34,090 nucleotides of DNA from Candidatus Roizmanbacteria bacterium GW2011_GWA2_35_19. GTDB taxonomy: Bacteria > Patescibacteriota > Microgenomatia > UBA1406 > GWC2-37-13. The translations under genes were made by a program, and so were the position numbers. The notes below the pieces were generated by a model that saw nothing but the letters and a program-made list of their open reading frames with translations, ran no database searches and had not been told where the DNA came from. The stretch spans positions 1 to 34,090 of the forward strand of contig LBQC01000013.1 of NCBI GenBank assembly GCA_000990565.1, given 5' to 3'. Within the stretch, counting starts at the first letter, position 1, and each line of letters starts with the position of its first letter. Positions 1 to 8,546 of this stretch are shown here, piece after piece.

Positions 1-1
1 G

Positions 2-283
2 GATATTCTTACACTCGGTGCGATGAAAGCGTTTGCCTTAGGTCGCAGAGCCAAATGGAAAGATTATGTTGATTTATATTTTATTTTTCAAAAATATTCG
101 TTTAAAGACTTGGTTGATAAAACTAATTCCATTTTTAAATCTGAGTTTAATGAAAAACTATTCCGTACTCAACTTGGTTATTTTGAAGATATTGATCACT
201 CGGAAGAAATAAAATATATCCAGGGATTTGAAAAAAAGGATGAAGATATAAAACAATTCCTTGAAAAAATAAGCCTTTCTTAA
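2..283 (+). CDS. AbiEii/AbiGii-type nucleotidyltransferase, C-terminal part (5' truncated by window edge)
   Basis: Frame is open upstream of ATG 23: DILTLGAMKAFALGRRAKWKDYVDLYF..., typical of COG2253/AbiEii-like proteins. Confidence 0.7.
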   Translation, partial: DILTLGAMKAFALGRRAKWKDYVDLYFIFQKYSFKDLVDKTNSIFKSEFNEKLFRTQLGYFEDIDHSEEIKYIQGFEKKDEDIKQFLEKISLS

Positions 284-285
284 AC

Positions 286-318
286 AGTTTTAAATTGTGC
301 GTAAAAAGACCTAATATC
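286..318 (+). repeat. Diverged short repeat just after a stop codon (partner at 2660-2691)
   Basis: taaattgtgcgtaaaaagacctaatatcct versus taaatttgtgcgtaaaagattctaacatcct. Confidence 0.4.
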
Positions 319-410
319 CTTTACGAGCCCGATCTTGGTGTTTTAAGCTTTCTCAAGGCTCTATGTAGAAACAAGAAAGTGGATCCGAACCTTTTTGATA
401 TAATTCGTGT

Positions 411-1109
411 GTGGATAATGTGAATAAAAATAAATCTAAAGTATCCTGCATTATCCCCTTTTGGAATGAAAGTGAACGCTTACATACCGTTCTTGATGAA
501 ATAGTTAAGGTAAAAAACTTATCAAAGATAATATGCGTCGATGATGCTTCGGATGAAGATCAATCAGAAGAAATAAAAAAAACTTATCCAAGTATTAAGT
601 TAATTCGGTTAAACAATAACGTTGGTAAATCAGGAGCAATTCTTGAAGGACTAAAATATACTCAGAATAATTTTATTTTATTACTCGATGCTGACCTTCG
701 AAATCTAAATTATATAGAAATTGAAAATGCAATCAAGGCAGTTAAAAAAACTCAAGACATTGACATGCTTATTCTTAGAAGAATAAAGGCTCCATTTTTA
801 GTTAAAATAACTCGAGGAGATGTTTTATCTACTGGAGAACGAATAGTAAAAAAGGAGTATTTACTAAAACTTTTAGAAAGCTCTAGTAAAGGATGGCAAC
901 TTGAATCAAAGTTGAATTTATTCATGTATGAGAACAAGAAGAAAGTCTTTTGGGTACCTTCCTCGGGAATAAATACACATTGGAAGTGGGGTTGGAAAAC
1001 AGATTTAAAATACCACAAAAAGAAAATGACAGATATTTATTCTGTTGGATTAATTAACCTAATAAAACTTTTTCTATTCTTTGGGAAGAAAGAATATAAA
1101 CAAGATTAA
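411..1109 (+). CDS. Family 2 glycosyltransferase
   Basis: SCIIPFWNESERLHTVLDEI...CVDDASDED...NVGKSGAILEGL...LLLDADL; GTG start 7 nt after TATAAT (399-404). Confidence 0.85.
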   Translation: MDNVNKNKSKVSCIIPFWNESERLHTVLDEIVKVKNLSKIICVDDASDEDQSEEIKKTYPSIKLIRLNNNVGKSGAILEGLKYTQNNFILLLDADLRNLNYIEIENAIKAVKKTQDIDMLILRRIKAPFLVKITRGDVLSTGERIVKKEYLLKLLESSSKGWQLESKLNLFMYENKKKVFWVPSSGINTHWKWGWKTDLKYHKKKMTDIYSVGLINLIKLFLFFGKKEYKQD

Positions 1110-1115
1110 TTAAAT

Positions 1116-1694
1116 TTAATTTATAAGTTCTTTAAGAGGTATTTCAATATCTGGTTGAGCTTCGCGGATTCTTCTCCATATACCATCTGAAAAAGCTACT
1201 TCAAAATGTGAAGTATTTTTGAAGTCTTGCATTGTCTTGTTTTCCTCAATAAAACAACTTTCAATTTGTTCAATTGTCCATTTTTTTTCATCAGGATTTT
1301 CTACTTTTATTGCCACTATTTCTGATTTTCTAGCAGGAATTATCTGGACAGGTATAAATCGTGTTTTCAATTTTCCTTGCATATTTAATTCCTTAAGTGC
1401 TTCTAAACGATTATGTCCATCGGCAACACCTATTCTGCCATACTCTATATTAAATTTATTAAATAAATTTAGAGCTAAAGAATCATATAGAATGTCTTTT
1501 CTCACTTCAAAAACCGAAATGGCTGGCCCCTTGTATCCGCTTTTTAATAACGATTTGATAACATCTGACGTTTGATTTTCATGAACATTATTTACAATTT
1601 CGTGAGTGCCTATTTTATAAATGTCAACAATTAAAAATTTAGGAATTAGCAGAGTTTTGTCACTATTTCTAGCTTGCATTATCGTATATTGCAT
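1116..1694 (-). CDS. ParB/sulfiredoxin-like nuclease-fold domain protein
   Basis: GRIGVADGHNRLEALKEL...IPVQII resembles the ParB N-terminal GxHR-type motif. Confidence 0.5.
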   Translation of the reverse strand: MQYTIMQARNSDKTLLIPKFLIVDIYKIGTHEIVNNVHENQTSDVIKSLLKSGYKGPAISVFEVRKDILYDSLALNLFNKFNIEYGRIGVADGHNRLEALKELNMQGKLKTRFIPVQIIPARKSEIVAIKVENPDEKKWTIEQIESCFIEENKTMQDFKNTSHFEVAFSDGIWRRIREAQPDIEIPLKELIN

Positions 1695-1815
1695 AATTGT
1701 ATTAGTATATCAAAGTGCTATAGAGGGATCTAACACCTGACCGGCCTGCAGACTGGTACTCCACCCTCCTTCGCCGATGCTTCCACCTACGTATAGACTT
1801 CGGCGGACAAGTCGT

Positions 1816-1926
1816 GAGGGTAAGCCAGTCTGAACTTGTAGATTTAGTCTGTCTGAACAATCTAACCTAAGAAAATATACTTCAGCATTTCGTACTCTTC
1901 CTTTCAGTTTACTGTGTTTTGATATA
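1816..1926 (+). repeat. Direct repeat copy A, ending in a TTTTGATATAAT promoter
   Basis: gagggtaagccagtctgaacttgtagatttagtctgtctgaacaatctaacctaagaaaatatacttcagcatttcgtactcttcctttcagttt... nearly identical to 2745-2854. Confidence 0.9.
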
Positions 1927-1934
1927 ATCTTCTT

Positions 1935-2660
1935 ATGAAAATACACATCCTAATGCACGAAAGTTTTGAAGCACCAGGAGCTATCGAGAAATGGGCGAAA
2001 TATCATGATTTTCCAGTTACTTATACACGTTTCTATCAAAATGACAAACTTCGAGACAATATTGATGAATTTGATTATCTGATAGTTATGGGTGGGCCAC
2101 AATGCCCTATTACAACTGAATTAGAATGCCCACATTTTCATACTAAAGAAGAAATAGAATTTATAAAGCAAACAATCGCAAAAAAGAAATCATTATTGGG
2201 AGTTTGCTTAGGGGCTCAATTAATAGGTGAAGCGCTGGGAGCCAAATTTAAACATAGTCCTAGTCGGGAAATTGGTGTATATGATTTGACTTTAACTAAA
2301 GAAGCAAAAAACGATCCAATATTCTCAACTTTTCCAAAAAAATTTGCGGTTGGACATTGGCACGGAGATATGCCTGGCTTAACTCCAGACACTAAGATTT
2401 TGGCTACAAGTAAAGGATGTCCAAGGCAAATAGTTAGATTTTCACCAAAAATATACGGTTTTCAATGTCACTTTGAATTTACTCCTGAGTCTATGGCAGA
2501 TATGATAAAAAATAACGCTCAAGAGCTGAACCATTATAAAAATTGGCCTTTTATCGAAAGTGCAGAAACTCTTAGAAAACATGATTTTAGTGAAATGAAC
2601 AATTTATTGTTCAAATTTTTAGATTATATGGAATCTTTAGTTTCTAAAAATAGTCATTAA
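1935..2660 (+). CDS. Class I glutamine amidotransferase (GMP-synthase-like)
   Basis: MGGPQCP...LLGVCLGAQLIGEALGA...GHWHGD...FQCHFEFTPE: Cys nucleophile in GVCLGAQ and a following His-Glu pair. Confidence 0.9.
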   Translation: MKIHILMHESFEAPGAIEKWAKYHDFPVTYTRFYQNDKLRDNIDEFDYLIVMGGPQCPITTELECPHFHTKEEIEFIKQTIAKKKSLLGVCLGAQLIGEALGAKFKHSPSREIGVYDLTLTKEAKNDPIFSTFPKKFAVGHWHGDMPGLTPDTKILATSKGCPRQIVRFSPKIYGFQCHFEFTPESMADMIKNNAQELNHYKNWPFIESAETLRKHDFSEMNNLLFKFLDYMESLVSKNSH

Positions 2661-2744
2661 ATTTGTGCGTAAAAGATTCTAACATCCTCACTTCGGCTCA
2701 TTTTATTCGCTCAGTGTAAACCACCCTCTTTCGTAAAAACTTTG

Positions 2745-2854
2745 GAGGGTAAGCCAGTCTGAACTTGTAGATTTAGTCTGTCTGAACAATTTAATCTAAG
2801 AAAATATACTTCAGCATTTCGTACTCTTCCTTTCAGTTTGCTAGGTTTGATATA
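2745..2854 (+). repeat. Direct repeat copy B
   Basis: gagggtaagccagtctgaacttgtagatttagtctgtctgaacaatttaatctaagaaaatatacttcagcatttcgtactcttcctttcagtttgct..tttgatata; matches copy A with a few substitutions. Confidence 0.9.
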
Positions 2855-2966
2855 AATGACATACTCCTCGGGGCAAGCCCACGAGGTATCTTAGATCTGT
2901 CATTCCTGCCCCCGATCGGAGTCGAGGGCAGGCTCCGGCGGGAATCCAGACTAAGGATAGATTAAA
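2855..2966 (+). mobile_element. Double-hairpin MITE/REP-like element, copy 1
   Basis: aatgacatactcctcggggcaagcccacgaggtatcttagatctgtcattcctgcccccgatcggagtcgagggcaggctccggcgggaatccagactaaggatagattaaa; identical to 10116-10233 except for 6 nt. Contains aatgaca/tgtcatt, cctcggggc/gcccacgagg and cctgccc/gggcagg stems. Confidence 0.85.
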
Positions 2967-2967
2967 A

Positions 2968-3111
2968 AATAACCTTATCAAACAGGGTTTTGAGTTTATT
3001 ATGGCAGGTAATGTTAGAGGACAGAAAGTAACGGTTGATCATAAAACAAAAATTATTTTTAGAGATTCAGAAATAATCACTGTCTGTAGTAAAAATATTA
3101 ACTCAAAATAA
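2968..3111 (+). pseudogene. N-terminally truncated coding remnant
   Basis: Open frame directly after element copy 1: NNLIKQGFEFIMAGNVRGQKVTVDHKTKIIFRDSEIITVCSKNINSK*; no good start codon upstream. Confidence 0.45.
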
Positions 3112-4234
3112 AATCCAAGTAATTATTTTTATTTATGCACTCAAATTTCGCATCTGGATAGGCTTTCTGCCATCCTGCAGGAACCTTTGATGTTTTATTC
3201 CCTGATTTGAATTCATAGCCAAAAAGATTCCCGTTTTTTTCTTCAACATAATCAAGTTCCGCACCCGTATGAGTCCGCCAAAAATAATTCGAATATAGTT
3301 CTTGTTTGCTAGCATTATATTTCATTCTCTCAATTAAAAGAAAATTTTCCCATAAAAATCCTGAATCATTTCTATCTTTCAAAGATTTTAGGTTATCAAT
3401 TAAAATATTTCGAATACCTAGATCGTAAAAAAATATTTTGTCCATCCGAGTAACTTCTTTTCTTAAATTTCGGCTAAACCCACCCAATCGGAAAACTATG
3501 AATGATTTTTCCATTAAGTCTATATAGCGAGACACAGTGTCTTTACTCATGGAAAGCGAGGTCCCTAACTCACTTAAGGAAACTTGTGATCCAATTTGAA
3601 ATGCTAATAATTTTAAAAGGTCACGAATTTTTGAAGGATTTTTTATATCTCCAAATTCAATTAAATCACGATAAAGATAAGCGTCACTAACGTTTTGTAA
3701 ATATTCCCTTTTTTGGAATATGCTTTCATAGGAAAAAATTTCCGGATAAGAACCATATATTAATCTTTCCTCAAGATTATCATTAAGTTCAGCTCTGTTT
3801 TTAAAGGCAGACAATTCTGAAAAAGAAATTGGATATAAATGGTAACTCCAAACTCTACCCGTCAATGGTTCGCTGATTTTGCTCGCTAAATCTAGTGAAG
3901 AGGATCCTGTAACTATAACTTTAAGATTGGGAAGATTATCAAGAATAATTTTTAAATTTATCCCAATTTCAGAAATTCTTTGCGCTTCATCAATAAATAA
4001 CAGTTCATAATCTGAAACAAGAGATTTTATCTTAACTAAATCACGACTGGTAAGAATATCTAAAAAACGGCTTTGGTCTCCATTTAAAACTAAGGCGCGG
4101 AGGTTCAGTCTCTTAATAATTTCGTTTACGAGAGTAGTTTTCCCTACCTGTCTAGCCCCATAAATTACAACACCCTTTTTTGAAGAGTTCAACTTCTCTA
4201 AAATGGTTGACGTTAAACGACGAGTTATATACAT
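3098..4234 (-). CDS. AAA+ ATPase with DUF4143-type C-terminus (COG1373)
   Basis: GVVIYGARQVGKTTLV Walker A, ELLFIDEAQRI Walker B, VIVTGSSSLDL sensor 1, C-terminal RTHTGAELDYVEE...YEFKSG. Confidence 0.9.
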   Translation of the reverse strand: MYITRRLTSTILEKLNSSKKGVVIYGARQVGKTTLVNEIIKRLNLRALVLNGDQSRFLDILTSRDLVKIKSLVSDYELLFIDEAQRISEIGINLKIILDNLPNLKVIVTGSSSLDLASKISEPLTGRVWSYHLYPISFSELSAFKNRAELNDNLEERLIYGSYPEIFSYESIFQKREYLQNVSDAYLYRDLIEFGDIKNPSKIRDLLKLLAFQIGSQVSLSELGTSLSMSKDTVSRYIDLMEKSFIVFRLGGFSRNLRKEVTRMDKIFFYDLGIRNILIDNLKSLKDRNDSGFLWENFLLIERMKYNASKQELYSNYFWRTHTGAELDYVEEKNGNLFGYEFKSGNKTSKVPAGWQKAYPDAKFECINKNNYLDFILS

Positions 4235-4477
4235 ATTAGATGTATAATATCATTAATAACGCTATCTGTCAAGCGATAATAGCGCCATTACCGCTAATTG
4301 AATCGCTTTAATTGTTCTTTTTCCACTTCGGGCATAAAAAAACGCTAAACAAGTTAACTGGTCTGGGCTTATGTATGAGTAAAATTAAAAAAGGTTGAAT
4401 TGATTTGTCTTACTTGACTAATTCTATTTAATCTAATACTATATTAGTATTAGATTTGATCTATTACGAATTTAAAT

Positions 4478-4936
4478 ATGAAAAAAATTACTATTGTTTT
4501 AGGAGTTGTAGTTATTTCCGTATTTGTTGTTTTCGTTTTTTTCAGGACAGCTCAGGAAGAGAGAATTATAAGAGAGAAAATAATTGTTAATGATATTACT
4601 CCTTCAGATAACACGGAAAAAACTGATTCTTCTAGATACATTGACTACTCAAAGTCGTTATTTGATCAGATGCCTAATAAGAAAAGGGTCTATTTCTTCC
4701 ATGCTAAATGGTGTCCAACTTGTAAAGTGGCAAATGAAGAATTTACGCAGAATATCGATAGAATTCCCAATGACGTTATACTTTTCAAAACCGATTACGA
4801 TAGTGAAAAAGGGCTGAAGTCTAAATATGGCATTACCTACCAACATACCTTTGTTTATGTAGATTCGCAAGGAGAAGAGATAAATAAATGGAATGGTGGA
4901 GACATTGAAGAGTTAATCAATAACACAACTAAATAA
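4478..4936 (+). CDS. Membrane-anchored thioredoxin-family protein
   Basis: N-terminal TM then RVYFFHAKWCPTCKVANEEF; stop overlaps the next ATG (TAATG). Confidence 0.85.
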   Translation: MKKITIVLGVVVISVFVVFVFFRTAQEERIIREKIIVNDITPSDNTEKTDSSRYIDYSKSLFDQMPNKKRVYFFHAKWCPTCKVANEEFTQNIDRIPNDVILFKTDYDSEKGLKSKYGITYQHTFVYVDSQGEEINKWNGGDIEELINNTTK

Positions 4937-6627
4937 TGATTTTATTAATTGGTTTTGCATTTTTTGCAGGGTTAATAACAATATTATCTCCCTGTATACT
5001 TCCGATTCTTCCTATTATTCTCTCTTCAACTATTGGTGGAAAATCTACCGGCAAATCTAGACCAATTGGAGTCGTCATAGGTTTTATATTAAGTTTTACT
5101 TTTTTCACTCTTTTTCTATCAACAATTGTAAAGGTTAGCGGAATATCCTCAGATATTTTACGGACTATTTCCGTATTTGTAATTGCCGGAATGGGCATCT
5201 CACTTCTTATACCAAGATTCCAGTTAGTCATTGAAGGATTATTTTCCAAATTATCCCGATTATTACCACGCGGAAGTGCTAAACCAGGGTTTGGTCCAGG
5301 TCTCCTCATTGGCCTTTCACTTGGCCTTCTCTGGACACCATGTGTAGGGCCTATTCTTGCATCAGTTATATCACTTGCGATTTCAGGGACAGTAACCCTC
5401 GATGCATTTATCATTACTCTCGCTTATTCACTCGGAACTGCAATCCCCATGTTCCTCATAATTCTTGGGGGTCAAACATTGCTACAAAAAGTTCCCTGGC
5501 TTCTTGCAAATACATCCAATATCCAAAAGGCATTTGGTTTTGTAATGATTATCACTGCAATTGGCATACATTTTAATATAGACCGTTCTTTCCAGACATA
5601 TATCATTACCACATTCCCACAATACGGTATTGGTCTTACAAAATATGAAGACAATAAGATTGTTCAAACGGAGTTAAAAAAAATTACTCAAACAAAAAAT
5701 ATAGACATAAATAATTTCGGAAAACCATTACAACAAAAGGGACCGCTTGCTCCTGAAATTATTCCTGGAGGTGAGTGGCTTAATTCAAAGCCTTTGACTT
5801 TATCTGAGCTTAAAGGAAAAGTTGTATTAGTAGATTTTTGGACATATACCTGTATTAACTGTCAAAGAACTTTTCCATATCTAAAAGAGTGGTGGAAGAA
5901 ATATCAAGATCAAGGGTTAGTTATTATAGGCGTTCATTCGCCAGAATTTGAATTTGAAAAAAATAAAAATAATCTTTCGCAAGCCATAAATGATTTTGGT
6001 CTTACTTACCCGATAGTTCAAGATAATAATTTCTCAACTTGGAGGGCGTATGATAATCATTATTGGCCGGCAAAATATCTTATAGATAAAGATGGATTTG
6101 TTCGATATTCCCATTTTGGAGAAGGAAAATATGAGGAAACAGAGCAAAAAATTCAGGAATTATTGAAAGAAACAGGTAGAGAAATTGATAGTTTAATCAA
6201 GGAAGAAGAATTGGATACTCAATTTTTCCGTCGTACGCCCGAGACATATTTAGGATCAAACCGTACAGAAAGAAGAATTAATTATATTGATAATATACCT
6301 CTTGATAATTACTATCTAAATGGAAAATGGAATATCACTGAAGAATACGCTTCTTCATCAAAAAATTCATCTCTAATTCTTAATTTTTCAGGTAAGGAAG
6401 TTAATCTTGTTATGTCTCCCTCTGAAAAAATAAGTAAGGTTAAAATATATCTTAATGGTAAACTAGTTGACAAAAATTCGACTGGGAGGGATGTAGTAGA
6501 TGGAATGGTGATATTAGATGCTGAGAGATTATATAATCTTATTCTCTTACCTGCCCCCACCAACTCTGCAACTCTTAAAATTGAATATCTAAATGAGGGG
6601 ATTAAATCCTACGCCTTCACATTCTAA
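4936..6627 (+). CDS. DipZ-like fusion: CcdA/DsbD membrane domain + TlpA-like thioredoxin + C-terminal beta domain
   Basis: LSPCILPILPIILSS...LLWTPCVGPILA (CcdA Cys pair); VDFWTYTCINCQRTFPYLKEWW (thioredoxin CINC); C-terminal YLNGKWNITEEYA... Confidence 0.88.
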   Translation: MILLIGFAFFAGLITILSPCILPILPIILSSTIGGKSTGKSRPIGVVIGFILSFTFFTLFLSTIVKVSGISSDILRTISVFVIAGMGISLLIPRFQLVIEGLFSKLSRLLPRGSAKPGFGPGLLIGLSLGLLWTPCVGPILASVISLAISGTVTLDAFIITLAYSLGTAIPMFLIILGGQTLLQKVPWLLANTSNIQKAFGFVMIITAIGIHFNIDRSFQTYIITTFPQYGIGLTKYEDNKIVQTELKKITQTKNIDINNFGKPLQQKGPLAPEIIPGGEWLNSKPLTLSELKGKVVLVDFWTYTCINCQRTFPYLKEWWKKYQDQGLVIIGVHSPEFEFEKNKNNLSQAINDFGLTYPIVQDNNFSTWRAYDNHYWPAKYLIDKDGFVRYSHFGEGKYEETEQKIQELLKETGREIDSLIKEEELDTQFFRRTPETYLGSNRTERRINYIDNIPLDNYYLNGKWNITEEYASSSKNSSLILNFSGKEVNLVMSPSEKISKVKIYLNGKLVDKNSTGRDVVDGMVILDAERLYNLILLPAPTNSATLKIEYLNEGIKSYAFTF

Positions 6628-6642
6628 GCCATAACCACTATA

Positions 6643-7812
6643 TTAAGAGAGCAAATCCTTCGTTAATTGAATCCAATATTTCACTCCTGTCATTAAAACT
6701 TCATCGTTAAAATCATAATTAGAGCTATGATTAGCTCCCTTTTCTATACCGTTTCCTAAATGTGCATAACATCCTGGTTTTTTTTCGAGAAAAAATCCAA
6801 AATCCTCAGAGGCCATAACTGGTCGAGGCTCTGTAAAAACTTTTTCTTTTCCAAGTACTTTTTCTGCAGTAGAAATTGCTAATAAGGATTCCGTTTTAGT
6901 ATTTATTACAGCTGGATCACCAAAAATAAATTTAAAAGAATAATCTGCACCATAACTTTGACAAATACCTTTTATTATTTTTTCCATTTCAATTTTTATC
7001 TGGTCTCTCACATCATTTTTTTGAGTTCTTACTGTGCCGTTTAAAGTAACTTCACCAGGAATAATATTGTAAGCAGTACCACCATGAAATTGAGTTACTG
7101 AAATAACAGCTGGAAACAGTGGAGAAATTCTTCTGGAAATGATTGTTTGTAGGTTCATAACAATTTCCGATGCAATTACAATCGGGTCAATTCCTCTTTG
7201 AGGATGAGCGCCGTGTGTCACTTTTCCAATGATTTTAATATCAAATGTGCTCGAAGTTGCAAGAACTGGACCATCATGAATAGAAAAATACCCAGCTTTA
7301 ACAGAAGGCGCAACATGAAGTCCATAAATAGATTCGATTTTGAATTTTTTAAAAAGACCATCATTCATCATTGCTTTTGCACCATCGCCAGTTTCTTCAG
7401 CCGGCTGAAAGACAAAATAAACCGTTCCATTAAATTTTTTATTTTTAGCTAAAAATTGTGCAGCTCCAAGCAACATTGTCATGTGACCGTCATGACCACA
7501 GGCATGCATTATTCCTTTGTTAACAGACTTATATTCAACCTTGGTTTCTTCTGATATTGGTAAAGCGTCTATATCAGCCCTCAAAGCTATGGCTTTATTA
7601 CTATTGCCCGACTTAAGAACTCCAACTATACCTGTTTTTCCAATATTTCTATGAACAGTTATTCCAAATTCCTCAAGTTTTTTTGCGATATAATCTGAAG
7701 TATTTTTTTCTTCCATCGCTAGTTCCGGATTCTTATGAAGATAATGCCTTAATTCAAGTAATTCATTCAACATGGAATCTATGTGTTTGTTTTCCTCATT
7801 TGTTAAAGTCAT
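6643..7812 (-). CDS. M20-family amidohydrolase (N-acyl amino acid / hippurate hydrolase type)
   Basis: LRHYLHKNPELAMEE...ALRADIDALPI...MHACGHDGHMTMLLGAA...FVFQPAEE. ATG at 7812 lies 6 nt after TATAAT; the track's 7818 start is TTG. Confidence 0.92.
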   Translation of the reverse strand: MTLTNEENKHIDSMLNELLELRHYLHKNPELAMEEKNTSDYIAKKLEEFGITVHRNIGKTGIVGVLKSGNSNKAIALRADIDALPISEETKVEYKSVNKGIMHACGHDGHMTMLLGAAQFLAKNKKFNGTVYFVFQPAEETGDGAKAMMNDGLFKKFKIESIYGLHVAPSVKAGYFSIHDGPVLATSSTFDIKIIGKVTHGAHPQRGIDPIVIASEIVMNLQTIISRRISPLFPAVISVTQFHGGTAYNIIPGEVTLNGTVRTQKNDVRDQIKIEMEKIIKGICQSYGADYSFKFIFGDPAVINTKTESLLAISTAEKVLGKEKVFTEPRPVMASEDFGFFLEKKPGCYAHLGNGIEKGANHSSNYDFNDEVLMTGVKYWIQLTKDLLS

Positions 7813-7903
7813 AGGCAAATTATAACAAAATATTAATTAGCTCTAACTTAGATATTTTTTATAGAGGTTAAGTTCACCTCTCGGCTTTTGTTATACTTTA
7901 TCA

Positions 7904-8518
7904 ATGAAAGTTTTCAAAAACGGACTAATCACTGGCCTTATTTTTCAACTTGCCATCGGCCCCGTTTTCTTTTTTATTGTCAACTTAACTCTACAAAAAA
8001 CTATGCTGGACGGATTAGCCGGTGTTATAGGAGTCACGCTTGCCGATTATTTTTATATCGCTCTTGCAATTATCGGGGTTGGAAAAATACTTGAAAATAA
8101 TAAAATAAAAAAAGCTTTTGGGATAGTTAGCTCTGTAGTTCTTATACTTTTTGGGCTGACAATGCTAAAAGGAGTCGCCAATATTCAAATTTCAGCAAAT
8201 ACCATTATTGACTCTGCAAATATTTTTTCTAGTTTCCTTTCAGTTTTTCTCTTAACAATTTCTAGCCCATTAACCATAGTTTTTTGGACAGGTGTATTTG
8301 CAGCAAAAACCATTGAATTAAATTATTCTAAAAAGGAATTATTTATTTTTGGTTTATCTACAGGATTGGCGACATTTATTTTCATGAGCTTATCAGTAAT
8401 TTTATTTTCATTAATTAAGCAAATAGTTCCAATTATTTTAATTCAATTATTAAATGGGCTCGTTGGTTTCCTCCTTGTGGGTTACGGGATTTTAAGATTA
8501 AAAAAATCTTTACAGTAA
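7904..8518 (+). CDS. LysE-family amino acid exporter
   Basis: MKVFKNGLITGLIFQLAIGPVFFFIV...DGLAGVIGVTLADYFYIALAIIGV; multi-TM LysE/RhtB pattern. Confidence 0.8.
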   Translation: MKVFKNGLITGLIFQLAIGPVFFFIVNLTLQKTMLDGLAGVIGVTLADYFYIALAIIGVGKILENNKIKKAFGIVSSVVLILFGLTMLKGVANIQISANTIIDSANIFSSFLSVFLLTISSPLTIVFWTGVFAAKTIELNYSKKELFIFGLSTGLATFIFMSLSVILFSLIKQIVPIILIQLLNGLVGFLLVGYGILRLKKSLQ

Positions 8519-8546
8519 AAAAATAACAATCTCAAATATGAGTAGT

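Noticed and set aside
752-1018. ORFs antisense to clear genes (e.g. 752-1018, 4929-5414, 12768-13073, 18644-19078, 25263-25583)
   Set aside because: They mirror strong coding frames on the other strand, have no recognisable motifs, and are explained as shadow ORFs.
1710-1946. ORF 1710-1946 (minus) as a protein
   Set aside because: It lies across repeat/hairpin sequence (copy A region) and its translation is low in recognisable features.
3098-4234. DUF4143 ATPase as part of a defence system
   Set aside because: Very common solitary gene in many genomes; no partner genes here support a defence role.
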